64,000 nucleotides of DNA from CAZAMP01 sp964486455 (GCA_964486455.1 CAZAMP010000014.1:1-64000), one strand, 5' to 3'; counted from the stretch's first letter, positions 8,278 to 17,503 are shown. A program made the numbers and translations. The notes: generated from the sequence alone by a model not told the origin.

Positions 8278-9261
8278 GTGAAGTCGGGAACGGAGCTCTG
8301 GGGGCTCAGCACCTTCTACAATCCGGGTCACGACGCGGGCCGGCTTGCGCTACTCAGAAACTTCGCCGACCGCGCTCGATCGCAAGGTCTCAAGCTGCTC
8401 ATTGTCGAGCTTGCCTTCGGAGACGACGCTCATGTCTTGGACCGAACCGATACCGACATCCTCGTCCAGCTTCGGACCCAGAGCGTTCTGTGGCAGAAGG
8501 AGCGGCTGCTCAACATCGCGCTCGGGCACCTCGATGCGGGTTGCCGAAAAGTCGCCTGGCTCGATGCGGATGTCCTGTTCGAAAATGCCGACTGGGTCGT
8601 CGAGACCGATCGCCTCTTGGATGAGTATCCCGTCGTGCAACCGTTTCACATCGCGTACCTGTTGCCGAAGGGGCACACGTCACCCGAGAAGGGGTACGGC
8701 TACGGTCCCAAAGAGGGACAGTGGATGTATGGGATGGCCTATGTCATGTCACGAATCAATGATCGTCGGCGGGCGCTGAAGCGCTACGAGGATAGTGGCC
8801 ACTGCGGACTGGCCTGGGCGGCGAGGAGAGATCTGCTCGAACGGCACGGCTTCTATGATCGCCGAATCGATGGGGGAGGCGACCTGTCGATGTCCCATGC
8901 CATGTATGAGAACATCGACACGTGGAAGCACAGCCACTGGGAGGGAGACAGCCTCTCGCAGGCGCTCTTGGACGATATCGTTCGATGGGGACGGGCCTTC
9001 GGTTCCGATGTCCAGGGGAAGGTCGGGTATGTCCCCGGAAGTGTCCTCCATCTCTGGCACGGCAACTGGGCCGACCGACAGTATGGCGCGCGCGCTCGGT
9101 GGCTCGCGCAGTACGGCTTCGATCCGGCGACCGACATCGCCGAGGATGAAGCGGGATGTTGGAGATGGGCAAGCGAGAAGCCGGAGCTTCATCGTCGCTA
9201 CGAAGCGCTCTTTGCCGCTGGCGCTGAAGGCCAGGGGCCGGTTCCAGAAGCGGAAGCCTGA
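8278..9261 (+). CDS. Putative glycosyltransferase (paralog of the gene at 19881)
   Basis: The GTG at 8278 follows aaggag at good spacing and gives a 327-residue protein. A longer in-frame start at 8173 lies inside the previous gene and is rejected. The protein begins ELWGLSTFYNP and has the line SVLWQKERLLNIALGHL, followed by KVAWLDADVLFEN at about 93-105, a DxD-type metal site at the end of a hydrophobic strand, as in GT-A transferases. A conserved LHLWHGNWADRQYGAR lies near the C-terminus. The protein at 19881 shares all these blocks in the same order. No named family comes to mind; the enzyme role is inferred from the DxD context and neighbours. Confidence 0.6.
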   Translation: MKSGTELWGLSTFYNPGHDAGRLALLRNFADRARSQGLKLLIVELAFGDDAHVLDRTDTDILVQLRTQSVLWQKERLLNIALGHLDAGCRKVAWLDADVLFENADWVVETDRLLDEYPVVQPFHIAYLLPKGHTSPEKGYGYGPKEGQWMYGMAYVMSRINDRRRALKRYEDSGHCGLAWAARRDLLERHGFYDRRIDGGGDLSMSHAMYENIDTWKHSHWEGDSLSQALLDDIVRWGRAFGSDVQGKVGYVPGSVLHLWHGNWADRQYGARARWLAQYGFDPATDIAEDEAGCWRWASEKPELHRRYEALFAAGAEGQGPVPEAEA

Positions 9262-9272
9262 GGGGATCACCA

Positions 9273-10235
9273 ATGCCGGTGCCGGTCTCGGTCATACTTC
9301 CCGTCCACAATGGCGAACACTATTTCCGGGAAGCAATCAACAGCATCCGGCGACAGAGCTTCCGCGATTTCCAGTTCATCATCATCGATGACGGGTCGAT
9401 CGACGGGACGCCGAACATCATCCGAAAGGCCGAACGAGAAGACCCGCGCATCGTGTCGCTCGTGAACGATGGAAACAGAGGCCTTCCCGCCGCCTTGAAC
9501 AGGGCGATCGGCCGCGCGGAAGGCGAGTACATCGTCCGAATGGATGCGGATGACGTCGCGCATCCCGATCGCATCGAACGGCAGGTTCGCTACATGGAGC
9601 AGAATCCGCACATCGTGGCGTCAGGGACTTGGGCGATGCGGATCGACGAGCGGGGCCTTCCCGTGAGCCTGTGGAAAAGTCCGATCAAGCACGAGGAAAT
9701 CGCCGAGCGACTCCTTAAAGGCCGCGGTGGCCAGGTCATTCATCCCACGGCCATCCTTCGAACGAAGACGCTGAGAGAGGTTGGGGGATACCGAGAGCAG
9801 GATTGGGGCTACGCGGAGGACTATGACCTCTGGCTGCGACTGTTGGACGTGGGCACGCTCGCCAACCTGCCTACGCCTCTCCTGCGATATCGGATATCCA
9901 TGTCGCGGGTCACGACCGCCAACAGAACCGAGCAGCTTGAAGAAGTGGAGAGGCTCTGCAATCAGTATCGCACACGGCGGGACCTTCCGAGCATCACCGT
10001 GGACAAGACATACGACCGGTGGTGCAGGCGGGAGCACTTCGTAGAGGCGGCACTCCGCTCAGGCTTCCTGAAGACGGCCGTGCGGAACTGGTTCCTCCTC
10101 AGGGTCACCGATCTCGAGGGTCTGAAGGGCGCCCTGCGTCTCGGCTACGGAGTGTGTCGAGAGGCGTGTTGCCGCGTTCGAAGGAAACTGTTCACGACGT
10201 CAACCTGCGGACTGGGAGAGCCACCGCGTCCGTGA
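9273..10235 (+). CDS. GT2-family glycosyltransferase
   Basis: This 320-residue protein is a classic family 2 glycosyltransferase. VSVILPVHNGEHYFREAINS opens the GT-A domain, IIIDDGSIDGT binds the nucleotide, and VRMDADDVAHPDRIERQ carries the DxD. GYAEDYDLWLRLLD contains the ED/W motif near the catalytic base. The domain ends near 220; about 100 residues of uncharacterised helical tail follow. It is cytosolic or membrane-associated, with no transmembrane segment. The ATG is preceded by gagggg. It lies within the five-gene operon and presumably adds one residue of the repeat unit; donor is unknown. Confidence 0.85.
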   Translation: MPVPVSVILPVHNGEHYFREAINSIRRQSFRDFQFIIIDDGSIDGTPNIIRKAEREDPRIVSLVNDGNRGLPAALNRAIGRAEGEYIVRMDADDVAHPDRIERQVRYMEQNPHIVASGTWAMRIDERGLPVSLWKSPIKHEEIAERLLKGRGGQVIHPTAILRTKTLREVGGYREQDWGYAEDYDLWLRLLDVGTLANLPTPLLRYRISMSRVTTANRTEQLEEVERLCNQYRTRRDLPSITVDKTYDRWCRREHFVEAALRSGFLKTAVRNWFLLRVTDLEGLKGALRLGYGVCREACCRVRRKLFTTSTCGLGEPPRP

Positions 10236-10251
10236 CGAGAGACGAGGATCG

Positions 10252-11964
10252 ATGAGTCGGAATAAGCGGCCGCGAGTTCTGTTCATCCTGCATCGCGCCA
10301 CACGCTCCGGCGCTCCGATGGTGCTGCTGCACTTTCTGCGCTGGGTTCGGGAACGTGCGTGTTTCGACTTCGATGTGCTCTTTCGCAAGGGCGGAGAGCT
10401 GGAGCCTGAGTGTGCCGCTCTGGCGAATCGCTCGTATCGGTGGCCGGAGACGTACGAAGATCTCGCCGCGCCGGAGGCGCAGTCGCTCGATGAGCTCCTC
10501 GAGCGGCTTGGCGGCAATCACTATCAGCTCATCTACGCGAACTCGATCATTTGCTCTCACATGCTCCCATCGCTGTGGAATGCGCTTCGTGTGCCGGTCA
10601 TTGTCCATGTCCATGAGCTGGAAGGTCTCATCCAACTCACCTGCGGTGACGGGATCCTCGATCAGGTCGTCTCGCGGGTCTCGCGGTTCATAGCCGTATC
10701 GGACCTCGTCCGTGACAACCTGGTCGAGCGACACGACATTCCTCCCGATCGGATAGCGAGAATCCCGGAATTCGTCGAGGCGGCCCTGCCGATCACGCGG
10801 CAGCCGGTAGCGATTCGAGAGACACTCGGGGTTCCGCCTGACGCGGTTCTCGTGGGCGCTTGCGGCAAGGTGGGGTGGCGAAAGGGCACGGACCTATTCA
10901 TCGCGGTGGCGGAGCGCGTCTCGCGCCTCTCACGCAGACCGATACATTTCGTGTGGCTCGGGGATCACGGTTCGAGGGCGGATCTGGTCCAGCTCCAACA
11001 GGATGTCCAGAAGCTGAATCTGGATGGACGCGTGCACTTCCCCGGTTCGACGTCTGAGCCCCAGAACTACTTCAACGCCTTCGATCTCTTTCTCATGACA
11101 TCACGCGAGGACCCGTTCCCATTGGTATGCCTCGAGAGCGGGAGGGCCGGCAATCCGATCATCTGCTTCGACAAGGCGGTCGGGTGCAGAGAATACGTCG
11201 ACGCATCCTGCGGGCACTTGAGCCCCTACCTGGATGTGGACGACATGGCGGCGGCTGTGGTCGAGTTCGCCGACGACGAGCGTCGGGAGAGCGCCTCGCG
11301 GGTCATTCGTGAGCGTGTGTCCGACTACACCGTGGAGAACTATGCCCCGAAGATCGCCGACACCATCACCCAGGTGGTTGACCGAGGTCCATCGGGTGAC
11401 GGGAATGGGGTCTCTCACCGTGTCGCCTCGCCGCGAAACGAGCCGGCCCGGACACGACCCCGGGGCGGGAAGACGGGCGAGCGGCGATGCTTCATCATGA
11501 TCGGTCCGCTCGGTGCGGGGAAGACGACGTTCGCCAAGCGGTTCTGCGAAGAGAGGGGGCTCGTCTACCTGTCCCCGGATGATCACTGGGATCGATCAAA
11601 GCTCAGGGAGTATTCGAACGAGATCTCCATCAACGCGTGGGGAAATGTCTACGCTCAGATCTATGAATGCATAAAGCGAGAGCAGGAGTTCCTGGTGGAT
11701 ACCGCGCAACGTGAGAGACGCTCACGAAGGGAGATCACCGGAATCATACGGAGCATGTCGCACGGCGAGTACAAGATAACCGGAATCCACGTGAAACGTG
11801 ATCTGGGGCAGTGTCTCGAGAGCGTGCGGGGGCGCGAGGAGATCGTGCCGGACGAGAGGGTGCGCGAGTATTATGACTCGCTGCAACAGCAGCCACCTGA
11901 TCCTGGCGATGGCTATGACGAGATCATCGAGGTTGACGGCGGTGGTGACACTGAGTCGATATGA
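10252..11964 (+). CDS. Fusion of GT4-type glycosyltransferase and P-loop kinase domain
   Basis: This 570-residue protein has two parts. Residues about 1-390 form a GT-B, GT4-like glycosyltransferase: VLFILHRATRSGAPMVLLHF at the N-terminus, VGACGKVGWRKGTDLFIAVA at about 200, and SREDPFPLVCLESGRAG at about 283, with Asp in place of the first Glu of the E-x7-E signature. After a basic, low-complexity linker, residues about 412-560 form a zeta-toxin/AAA_33-like P-loop domain: MIGPLGAGKTTFAKRF (Walker A), YLSPDDHWD, FLVDTAQRERRSRREI, and a C-terminal lid-like REEIVPDERVREYYDSL. This suggests sugar transfer and phosphorylation of the same acceptor or of a sugar. No frameshift is needed to join the parts. 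Confidence 0.75.
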   Translation: MSRNKRPRVLFILHRATRSGAPMVLLHFLRWVRERACFDFDVLFRKGGELEPECAALANRSYRWPETYEDLAAPEAQSLDELLERLGGNHYQLIYANSIICSHMLPSLWNALRVPVIVHVHELEGLIQLTCGDGILDQVVSRVSRFIAVSDLVRDNLVERHDIPPDRIARIPEFVEAALPITRQPVAIRETLGVPPDAVLVGACGKVGWRKGTDLFIAVAERVSRLSRRPIHFVWLGDHGSRADLVQLQQDVQKLNLDGRVHFPGSTSEPQNYFNAFDLFLMTSREDPFPLVCLESGRAGNPIICFDKAVGCREYVDASCGHLSPYLDVDDMAAAVVEFADDERRESASRVIRERVSDYTVENYAPKIADTITQVVDRGPSGDGNGVSHRVASPRNEPARTRPRGGKTGERRCFIMIGPLGAGKTTFAKRFCEERGLVYLSPDDHWDRSKLREYSNEISINAWGNVYAQIYECIKREQEFLVDTAQRERRSRREITGIIRSMSHGEYKITGIHVKRDLGQCLESVRGREEIVPDERVREYYDSLQQQPPDPGDGYDEIIEVDGGGDTESI

Positions 11965-11976
11965 GATAGAGGTCGT

Positions 11977-13053
11977 ATGAGCAACATTCTGATCACGGGT
12001 GGCGCCGGCTTCATCGGATCACATCTCTCCCGGGAGTTGGTCAGTCGCGGACATCGAGTGACGATACTGGATGATCTGAGTGGCGGGTTCGTCGAGAACC
12101 TGACTGATGGTGCGCGCTTCGTGAAGGGAAGCATCAACGATGTTGACCGGGTGAATGGACTGTTCACGAGTGAGCGCTATGACTACGTGTACCATCTGGC
12201 GGCGCATGCGGCCGAAGCGTTGAGCCACTTCGTCAAACGGTTCAACTACGAAAACAACCTGATGGGAAGCGTGAATCTCATCAACGCCGCGATCAACGCG
12301 GGGACGGAGTGTTTCGTCTTTGCGTCGTCGATCGCCGTGTACGGCAAAGGCCCTGAGCTGCCGATGACCGAGGAGATGGCTCCGCATCCGGAAGATCCGT
12401 ATGGGATCGCGAAGCTCGCGGTGGAGCAGGAGCTGCGCGTGAGCAAAGAGATGTTCGATCTCGACTATGTCATCTTCCGGCCGCACAACGTCTACGGGGA
12501 GTGCCAGAACATCGGAGACCGGTATCGCAACGTCGTTGGGATCTTCATGAACCAGATTCTACGGGACGAGCCGATGACGATATTCGGTGACGGTACCCAG
12601 ACCCGCGCGTTCAGCTATGTGGGGGACGTGGTACCGATCATGGCGGATGCGATGTCGTTACCCGCGGCGCGGAATCAGGTGTTCAACATCGGTGCGGATC
12701 AGCCGTGTCGCATTGTCGAGCTGGCGGAGGAGACGGCGCGGGCGATGGGTGTGCCACGGAAGCTGATCCACCTGCCGACCCGCAAGGAAGTGCAACACGT
12801 GTACGCGTCACACGAGAAACTGCGGAGCCTATTCGGCAAACGGGAGCCGCATAGCCTGCGCGACGGGCTCGGGCGAATGGCCGAGTGGGTGAAGAAGCAC
12901 GGCAAGCGTTCCTGTCAGCGCTTCGACAGGATCGAAGTGGCGAAGAACATGCCGCAGGCCTGGGTGGCGGCTGACCGTGAGATCTCGTCCGTCGAGCCAG
13001 GCTCAGGGCCCCAGGCGCCCGGGAAGTCGCCGATCGCCACTCCGGACGAGTAG
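11977..13053 (+). CDS. NAD-dependent epimerase/dehydratase (extended SDR, NDP-sugar)
   Basis: This 358-residue protein is an extended short-chain dehydrogenase of the GalE/NDP-sugar epimerase type. It has the Rossmann motif ITGGAGFIGSHL at 5-16, VYHLAAHAAEAL, VFASSIAVYG (catalytic Ser), PYGIAKLAVEQE (YxxxK), and the sugar-binding FRPHNVYGE. It should interconvert an NDP-hexose for use by the surrounding glycosyltransferases. Whether it is a 4-epimerase or a dehydratase cannot be told from sequence alone. The last 50 residues are a non-conserved tail. It ends the plus-strand operon, and its stop is 2 bases from that of the convergent operon. Confidence 0.85.
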   Translation: MSNILITGGAGFIGSHLSRELVSRGHRVTILDDLSGGFVENLTDGARFVKGSINDVDRVNGLFTSERYDYVYHLAAHAAEALSHFVKRFNYENNLMGSVNLINAAINAGTECFVFASSIAVYGKGPELPMTEEMAPHPEDPYGIAKLAVEQELRVSKEMFDLDYVIFRPHNVYGECQNIGDRYRNVVGIFMNQILRDEPMTIFGDGTQTRAFSYVGDVVPIMADAMSLPAARNQVFNIGADQPCRIVELAEETARAMGVPRKLIHLPTRKEVQHVYASHEKLRSLFGKREPHSLRDGLGRMAEWVKKHGKRSCQRFDRIEVAKNMPQAWVAADREISSVEPGSGPQAPGKSPIATPDE

Positions 13054-13055
13054 CC

Positions 13056-14954
13056 TCATCGGTCGCGTCGGCGATGTGTGACAGCTGTCGTCGCTGCGCA
13101 CCAGAGCGCCTGGATGCTGTACGAAAGCGTCTGCCAGGAGAGTTCCTGCGACGGCACCAGACGGGTCAGCCGCAGGAGATCCCGCACCGAACCGATGTGC
13201 GTGTAGTACCGCGTCGCCCCCATCGAATCGAAGACCTTGATGACCGGCTCTCTGCCGGTGGCCTCGAGAACCCCGTTCAGGTAGTCGTTCATCGATGTCA
13301 GAAACCGCTCGTCCACGAGGTGCTTCTGACTGAAACGGCTGTGATTGTCCCCGTGGATGCGGCGACGGCCGAGCACGTCCTGGCTACCGTAGAGATCGCC
13401 GAGCAACATCGCGGCCCGCACCATCACGCAATCCGCCCCCACGAGGTGTGTTTCCGGCAGGGGAAAGGCCAGATCCGCGAGACGACGGTCGATCGAGATG
13501 CCGCTCGTCGGCGACGCGAGAAAGGGGAGGTAGGCGAAGCGCCTGGCGTATTGATACGTCGCGTCCGCGTCGGACATCCGAACCACGTCACCCTTCAGCT
13601 TTCGAAGACGGAGATCCAGGTAGTGTGAAGGGGTGATCGAGCCCGTCGCCACGCGCTCGCCGAAGCTTTCCAGACGATGGCACACCATGGCGGGGCGCTC
13701 CGGAGGCTTCCGCGAGAAGAGTTCCACGACCCGTTCGGCCCGCTCCGGCAGGCAAAGATCGTCGGCGTCCAGAAAGCAGAGGATGTCGCCCCGGCTCGCC
13801 GAAACGCCGGCGTTGAAGGCAGACGCCTGGCCCCCGTTTTCTCTGAAGACCGGTGTGATCCGATCGCCGAATTCCCGGATGACGTCTCGCGAACCGTCGG
13901 TGGAGCCGTCATCGACGACAATCACTTCGGTGCGGGCATAGGATTGCCCCAGGGCGCTCTCGATGGCCTCGCCGAGAAACGGCGCGTAGTTGTGGTTGTT
14001 GATGAGCAGGCTGACCAGGGGCGAATCCGAATGGGGATCCGACGTTGCACGCCCCTCGGATAGTCCGCCGTAGCGGGCCCACACCTCGCGATACCAAGGC
14101 GTGGTCTCCATGTGGCGAAGGCGCGACGGGCGCTCGTGATAGTACTGGGGGTGAACCAGGATCCGGTATCGTCGTCCGGGTCGCCAGCTCTTGGCGAAGG
14201 CCCGGAGATCGAGGGCTTCGGGCGGCTTCTTTCCGCTGGCGAACGCGCCGTCGGAGTAGGTCGCGTGAAAGCGCGGCCCGTACGTATTGTGCACCCACCG
14301 GATGGAACCGCGGAGTGACTCGGGCACTCGGATGCAGGCATTCGATTGGCCCGAGGTGTCACGGACGCCGCCGTGCGCCGAGAAGAACTCGATGTCGAAG
14401 CGTGCCCTCAGTTCGTCCACGTCGTTCGCGAAGATCCGCCCGGCGTCGGTGAGATCGAAGAGCGCTTGCTCGTAGGCATTGCAGTGATAGCCGATGACGA
14501 AACCGTCGCCTTGTAGGCCGCGGAGGACGTCATCATCCAGTGGATACTCCAGGTGCTCGAGATCCCCGCTGGTTTCCAGCTTGGGGCGGTTGATGAGCGT
14601 GTTGAAGATCATGACGTTGGAGCGGATGCCGAGAGACCGTTCCGCCTCGAGCATTCTCGTCGTCCGTTCGGGGTAGTTGTCGACGTCGTGCTGCAGTAGA
14701 AGGTAGATCTTGTGTCGGCTCCGCTCACCCGACGTGAGTTGTTCTTCCCAGCAACGCCATTCGTCCGGGTACGCGCGTTCAAAGTCGTAGTCGGTTCCCC
14801 AGGGGAGGTCTCGGTAGGTGATGATCTCGATTTGATCCCGGCGATCGTTCAGGAACTTGAGGAAGTCGACGTAGTACTCGAGCGGCAAGTAGGCGTCGGT
14901 GGCCTCAGGCCGTGATAGATCGCTCGTCTTCGAGTTGTCGCCACGCTCCGTCAT
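13056..14954 (-). CDS. Fusion of polysaccharide-deacetylase-like domain and GT2 glycosyltransferase
   Basis: From ATG 14954 (ggag upstream) the protein has 632 residues. A frame open to 15275 overlaps the previous gene and reads like shadow sequence, so that start is rejected. Residues about 80-290 resemble NodB-like/WbmS-like deacetylases: YLLLQHDVDNYPERT, GDGFVIGYHCNAYEQ and FFSAHGG. Residues about 305-520 are a GT2 domain: VSLLINNHNYAPFLGEAIES, VIVVDDGSTDGSRDVI, and ILCFLDADDLCLPERAE with the DxD. The coupling suggests removal of an acyl group and sugar addition on one substrate. It is the last gene of the four-gene minus-strand operon. Confidence 0.75.
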   Translation of the reverse strand: MTERGDNSKTSDLSRPEATDAYLPLEYYVDFLKFLNDRRDQIEIITYRDLPWGTDYDFERAYPDEWRCWEEQLTSGERSRHKIYLLLQHDVDNYPERTTRMLEAERSLGIRSNVMIFNTLINRPKLETSGDLEHLEYPLDDDVLRGLQGDGFVIGYHCNAYEQALFDLTDAGRIFANDVDELRARFDIEFFSAHGGVRDTSGQSNACIRVPESLRGSIRWVHNTYGPRFHATYSDGAFASGKKPPEALDLRAFAKSWRPGRRYRILVHPQYYHERPSRLRHMETTPWYREVWARYGGLSEGRATSDPHSDSPLVSLLINNHNYAPFLGEAIESALGQSYARTEVIVVDDGSTDGSRDVIREFGDRITPVFRENGGQASAFNAGVSASRGDILCFLDADDLCLPERAERVVELFSRKPPERPAMVCHRLESFGERVATGSITPSHYLDLRLRKLKGDVVRMSDADATYQYARRFAYLPFLASPTSGISIDRRLADLAFPLPETHLVGADCVMVRAAMLLGDLYGSQDVLGRRRIHGDNHSRFSQKHLVDERFLTSMNDYLNGVLEATGREPVIKVFDSMGATRYYTHIGSVRDLLRLTRLVPSQELSWQTLSYSIQALWCAATTAVTHRRRDR

Positions 14955-14991
14955 TCGGGTCAGAACTCCACATGTCGTTGACCACGGATCG

Positions 14992-15921
14992 TCAAGGTCG
15001 CTCACCTCGTTCGGCAAGCACACTGGCGCGCATGGCGCGCAGCTCGGTGAGGACCTGATCGCGCAGCGCGTCGGGCTCGATATCTTCGATCCGGTGGACA
15101 GGCTCACGATCCGCGGGACCTGCCGATGTGTCCGAGCAATCGGCCCGGTCCCGTCGCAGAGCGCGGAGAGCGTTCGCCGTGTGCGGCCCAACGATCTCTC
15201 CGACCACCTGCCACGCGGCACCCCCCGTTCGGAGATCGGAGAGAGGTAGCCGATTGAATGTGGTGATGTTGACATCCGTCTTGACCTGCACGGCGCTGAC
15301 GCCCAGCTCCTCCATCGTCCAGGCCTCCGGTTCGAAGCCGAAGAGCTTGAGGTACTGGGTGCACCAGAAGTCCATCGATGAATTCTTCTGGGGCACGGTC
15401 GGCCAGAGCCTCCAACCCGTCTTCTCCAGCAATCGCCTGCTGAAGCAGCGCGCGCATCCGGCGGGCTCTCCGATCCGATACTTCATGTAGGACGCTTCGT
15501 ATCCGGGCCAGGTGCCGAGCCGCTCCGTCGGAAGGTCGAAGATGTGGGTTCCCCGTAGCCCGAAGTAGTCACACCCCTCCGCCAGTCGATCGGCATAGAT
15601 CTCGAAGAGGTTGGCCGAAACGAGGTCGTCGCTGTTGACGAGAACGACGCCGTCCGGCTCGAGGGGCCGGGCGGTGCCGATGACCGCGTTCCATTTGTGG
15701 GTCACCGGAATGTTCACGTGCTCCAGATAGGCGAATCCGTTCCGCTCACAGAGCTCACGTGTCGCCGGCCCTTCGGAACCCACCGCCGCCAGCGAAAGCT
15801 CGATCCTGTCGGCGATGGACTCGCGGACATTCTTGTAGTAGGCGAGCACGGCGTCGGTGAGCTCAGGGCGCTTCCAAACCGTCGTGGCGAGGAGAACGTG
15901 TCTCCGTGGCCCGGCGTTCAC
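14992..15921 (-). CDS. Putative GT-A glycosyltransferase, tandem paralog A
   Basis: The 309-residue protein begins HVLLATTVWKRPELTDAVLA and has VVLVNSDDLVSANLFEIYAD near residue 95, placing an S-D-D metal-type motif after a hydrophobic strand, as in GT-A folds. It is clearly homologous to the next upstream gene (15924-16700), sharing TTVWKRPELT/TSVWKRPELT, HKWNAVIG/YKWNAGVN, GEPAGCARCFSRRLLEK and TDVNITTFN. The C-terminal 60 residues are unique and charged. No transmembrane segment is visible. Substrate is unknown. The upstream gene ends 2 bases before its start, so the two are probably co-translated. Confidence 0.6.
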   Translation of the reverse strand: MNAGPRRHVLLATTVWKRPELTDAVLAYYKNVRESIADRIELSLAAVGSEGPATRELCERNGFAYLEHVNIPVTHKWNAVIGTARPLEPDGVVLVNSDDLVSANLFEIYADRLAEGCDYFGLRGTHIFDLPTERLGTWPGYEASYMKYRIGEPAGCARCFSRRLLEKTGWRLWPTVPQKNSSMDFWCTQYLKLFGFEPEAWTMEELGVSAVQVKTDVNITTFNRLPLSDLRTGGAAWQVVGEIVGPHTANALRALRRDRADCSDTSAGPADREPVHRIEDIEPDALRDQVLTELRAMRASVLAERGERP

Positions 15922-15923
15922 GA

Positions 15924-16700
15924 TTAGGCCTCTCGGTTGCGGAGCTGCATCAGCCGGGTCAGGTCATCCGGAGTGAGGAGGCTCCGCATGTAGTCCATGG
16001 CGTTATCTCCGTTTCGCACGACCTGATACTCGATGGCGTCGAACGGCGTGATGTTGGTGTCGATCTTGATATCGACCGCCTGCGCTCCGATCTCCGCCAG
16101 CTTCCAGGACACGGGTTTGAACCCGTGGACCTTCGCGAAGTTGAGCGCCAACCGGTCCAGGAGGGAATCCAGCTTCGGCATCGGCGGCCAGAGATTCCAT
16201 TTCATTTTTTCCAGGAGCGTTCGGCTGAAGCACCTTCCGCACCCGATGGGTTCTCCCGCGCGGTCCTTCATCACGGTGTGCTCATATCCGCCCCAATAGC
16301 CCAGGCGGGAATCGGTGGGGTCGAAGAAGTACATGTCGCTGATGCCGAAGAAGTGGAGCCCTTCTCGAAGCTTTTCCGCCCACGCGTGAAACAGGCCGGG
16401 GGAGACGAGGTCATCCGAGCCGACGATGACGAGCGCGTCCGGTTCGTACTTCTCCGCCGCGTTCACGCCGGCGTTCCACTTGTAGCTCAGCGGGGAATTG
16501 GGTTGTTCGATGTAGTCGAAACCGCACTCCTCGCAGAGGAGCCGGGACGTCTCGTCTTCCGAGCCCACCGCAAGTAGACGGAGATCGATTTCGTCCGCCA
16601 GAGACTCCCGCATGCGGTCATACGTCCGGAGAACGATCTTCGTCAGCTCCGGTCGCTTCCAGACGCTCGTCAGCAGCAAGAATCGGGTTCGGGTCTTCAC
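15924..16700 (-). CDS. Putative GT-A glycosyltransferase, tandem paralog B
   Basis: At 258 residues this is the shorter of two tandem homologs. It has LLTSVWKRPELTKIVLRTYD, a YKWNAGVNAAEKYEPDALV block, then IVGSDDLVSPGLFHAWAEKL, where D-D should bind the metal and nucleotide sugar. The cysteine-containing GEPIGCGRCFSRTLLEKM block is shared with its neighbour. The ATG overlaps the stop of the upstream GT2 gene (ATGA at 16697-16700), showing translational coupling. Duplication followed by divergence probably gave two transferases for different linkages. Confidence 0.6.
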   Translation of the reverse strand: MKTRTRFLLLTSVWKRPELTKIVLRTYDRMRESLADEIDLRLLAVGSEDETSRLLCEECGFDYIEQPNSPLSYKWNAGVNAAEKYEPDALVIVGSDDLVSPGLFHAWAEKLREGLHFFGISDMYFFDPTDSRLGYWGGYEHTVMKDRAGEPIGCGRCFSRTLLEKMKWNLWPPMPKLDSLLDRLALNFAKVHGFKPVSWKLAEIGAQAVDIKIDTNITPFDAIEYQVVRNGDNAMDYMRSLLTPDDLTRLMQLRNREA

Positions 16701-17503
16701 GGGTTCCGCTCTGAGGAGGGAGGAGGAGTGCCTGGGTTTTCCGGCCCTTCTTTCGAACGCTCCCTCCAGTCGGAGGCGGGAAACACGTAGTCGGACGGCG
16801 TCGTGCCGCCGTCACCTTGTCGGCGGCGGCGATCGAGAGATGCCTTCAGGATTCCCAAGAACGCCTTCCGGCTGTTGTCGGCTAGTCGACGGCTGCGATT
16901 CGAGTGGTGCATGCGCCGCTGCAAGAGCACGTCCGGCAGTAGCTCCATGACGGCGCCGTGCTCCGCCGCGCGGAGGAACCAGTCGAAGTCATGCCCGTGC
17001 TGCAACGTGGCGTCGAAGTTGCCGATCGATTCGAAGAGCGACCGTCGCGCCAGAAGCGTCGCGCTCGTATAGCCGGGCATCGGCTGCGCCAGGCGGTGAC
17101 CCCGATAGTGCTCTTCTTCCTCTTTGAGCTCCGGGATCCAGAAGTTCTGAAGATGTGCGACGCACAGGTCGAGCTCCGGTCGGGTCGTGAAGCAGGCCAG
17201 CTGGCGCTCGGTCTTCTCCGGGTGCCAGAGGTCGTCCGCGCCGAGAAACGCGATGAACTCTCCCTGAACCATGCCGAGGGCGGTGTTGTAGGCCGCCGCC
17301 GGCCCGGCATTCTCCTGAAACTCATAGCGAATGCGATCTCCGTATCCTTCCGTGATCGCACGCGTTCCATCGGTCGAGCCATCGTCCACGACGATGAGCT
17401 CCAATGGGCTGTGGGTCTGCCCGAGGATGCTGTCCAGGGTTTCCGCGAGGTAGCGCTCTCCGTCAAAGACCGGCACGATGCAGCTGACCAGCGGGGAACT
17501 CAT
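16697..17503 (-). CDS. GT2-family glycosyltransferase
   Basis: This 268-residue family 2 glycosyltransferase heads the minus-strand operon. It shows VSCIVPVFDGERYLAETLDS, LIVVDDGSTDGTRAIT, and FIAFLGADDLWHPEKTERQ, where G-A-D-D stands in for the usual DxD, followed by LQHGHDFDWFLRAAEHG with the H/D-F-D-W catalytic region. No membrane segment is present. The C-terminal 40 residues are low-complexity and charged. Four minus-strand genes follow each other at -4, +2 and +37 bases and should be one transcript. Confidence 0.85.
   Translation of the reverse strand: MSSPLVSCIVPVFDGERYLAETLDSILGQTHSPLELIVVDDGSTDGTRAITEGYGDRIRYEFQENAGPAAAYNTALGMVQGEFIAFLGADDLWHPEKTERQLACFTTRPELDLCVAHLQNFWIPELKEEEEHYRGHRLAQPMPGYTSATLLARRSLFESIGNFDATLQHGHDFDWFLRAAEHGAVMELLPDVLLQRRMHHSNRSRRLADNSRKAFLGILKASLDRRRRQGDGGTTPSDYVFPASDWRERSKEGPENPGTPPPSSERNP

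Noticed and set aside
14955..15275. N-terminal extension of the deacetylase/GT2 fusion
   Set aside because: It overlaps the 3' part of the upstream glycosyltransferase gene in another frame and reads as low-complexity shadow sequence; ATG 14954 has a ribosome-binding site.
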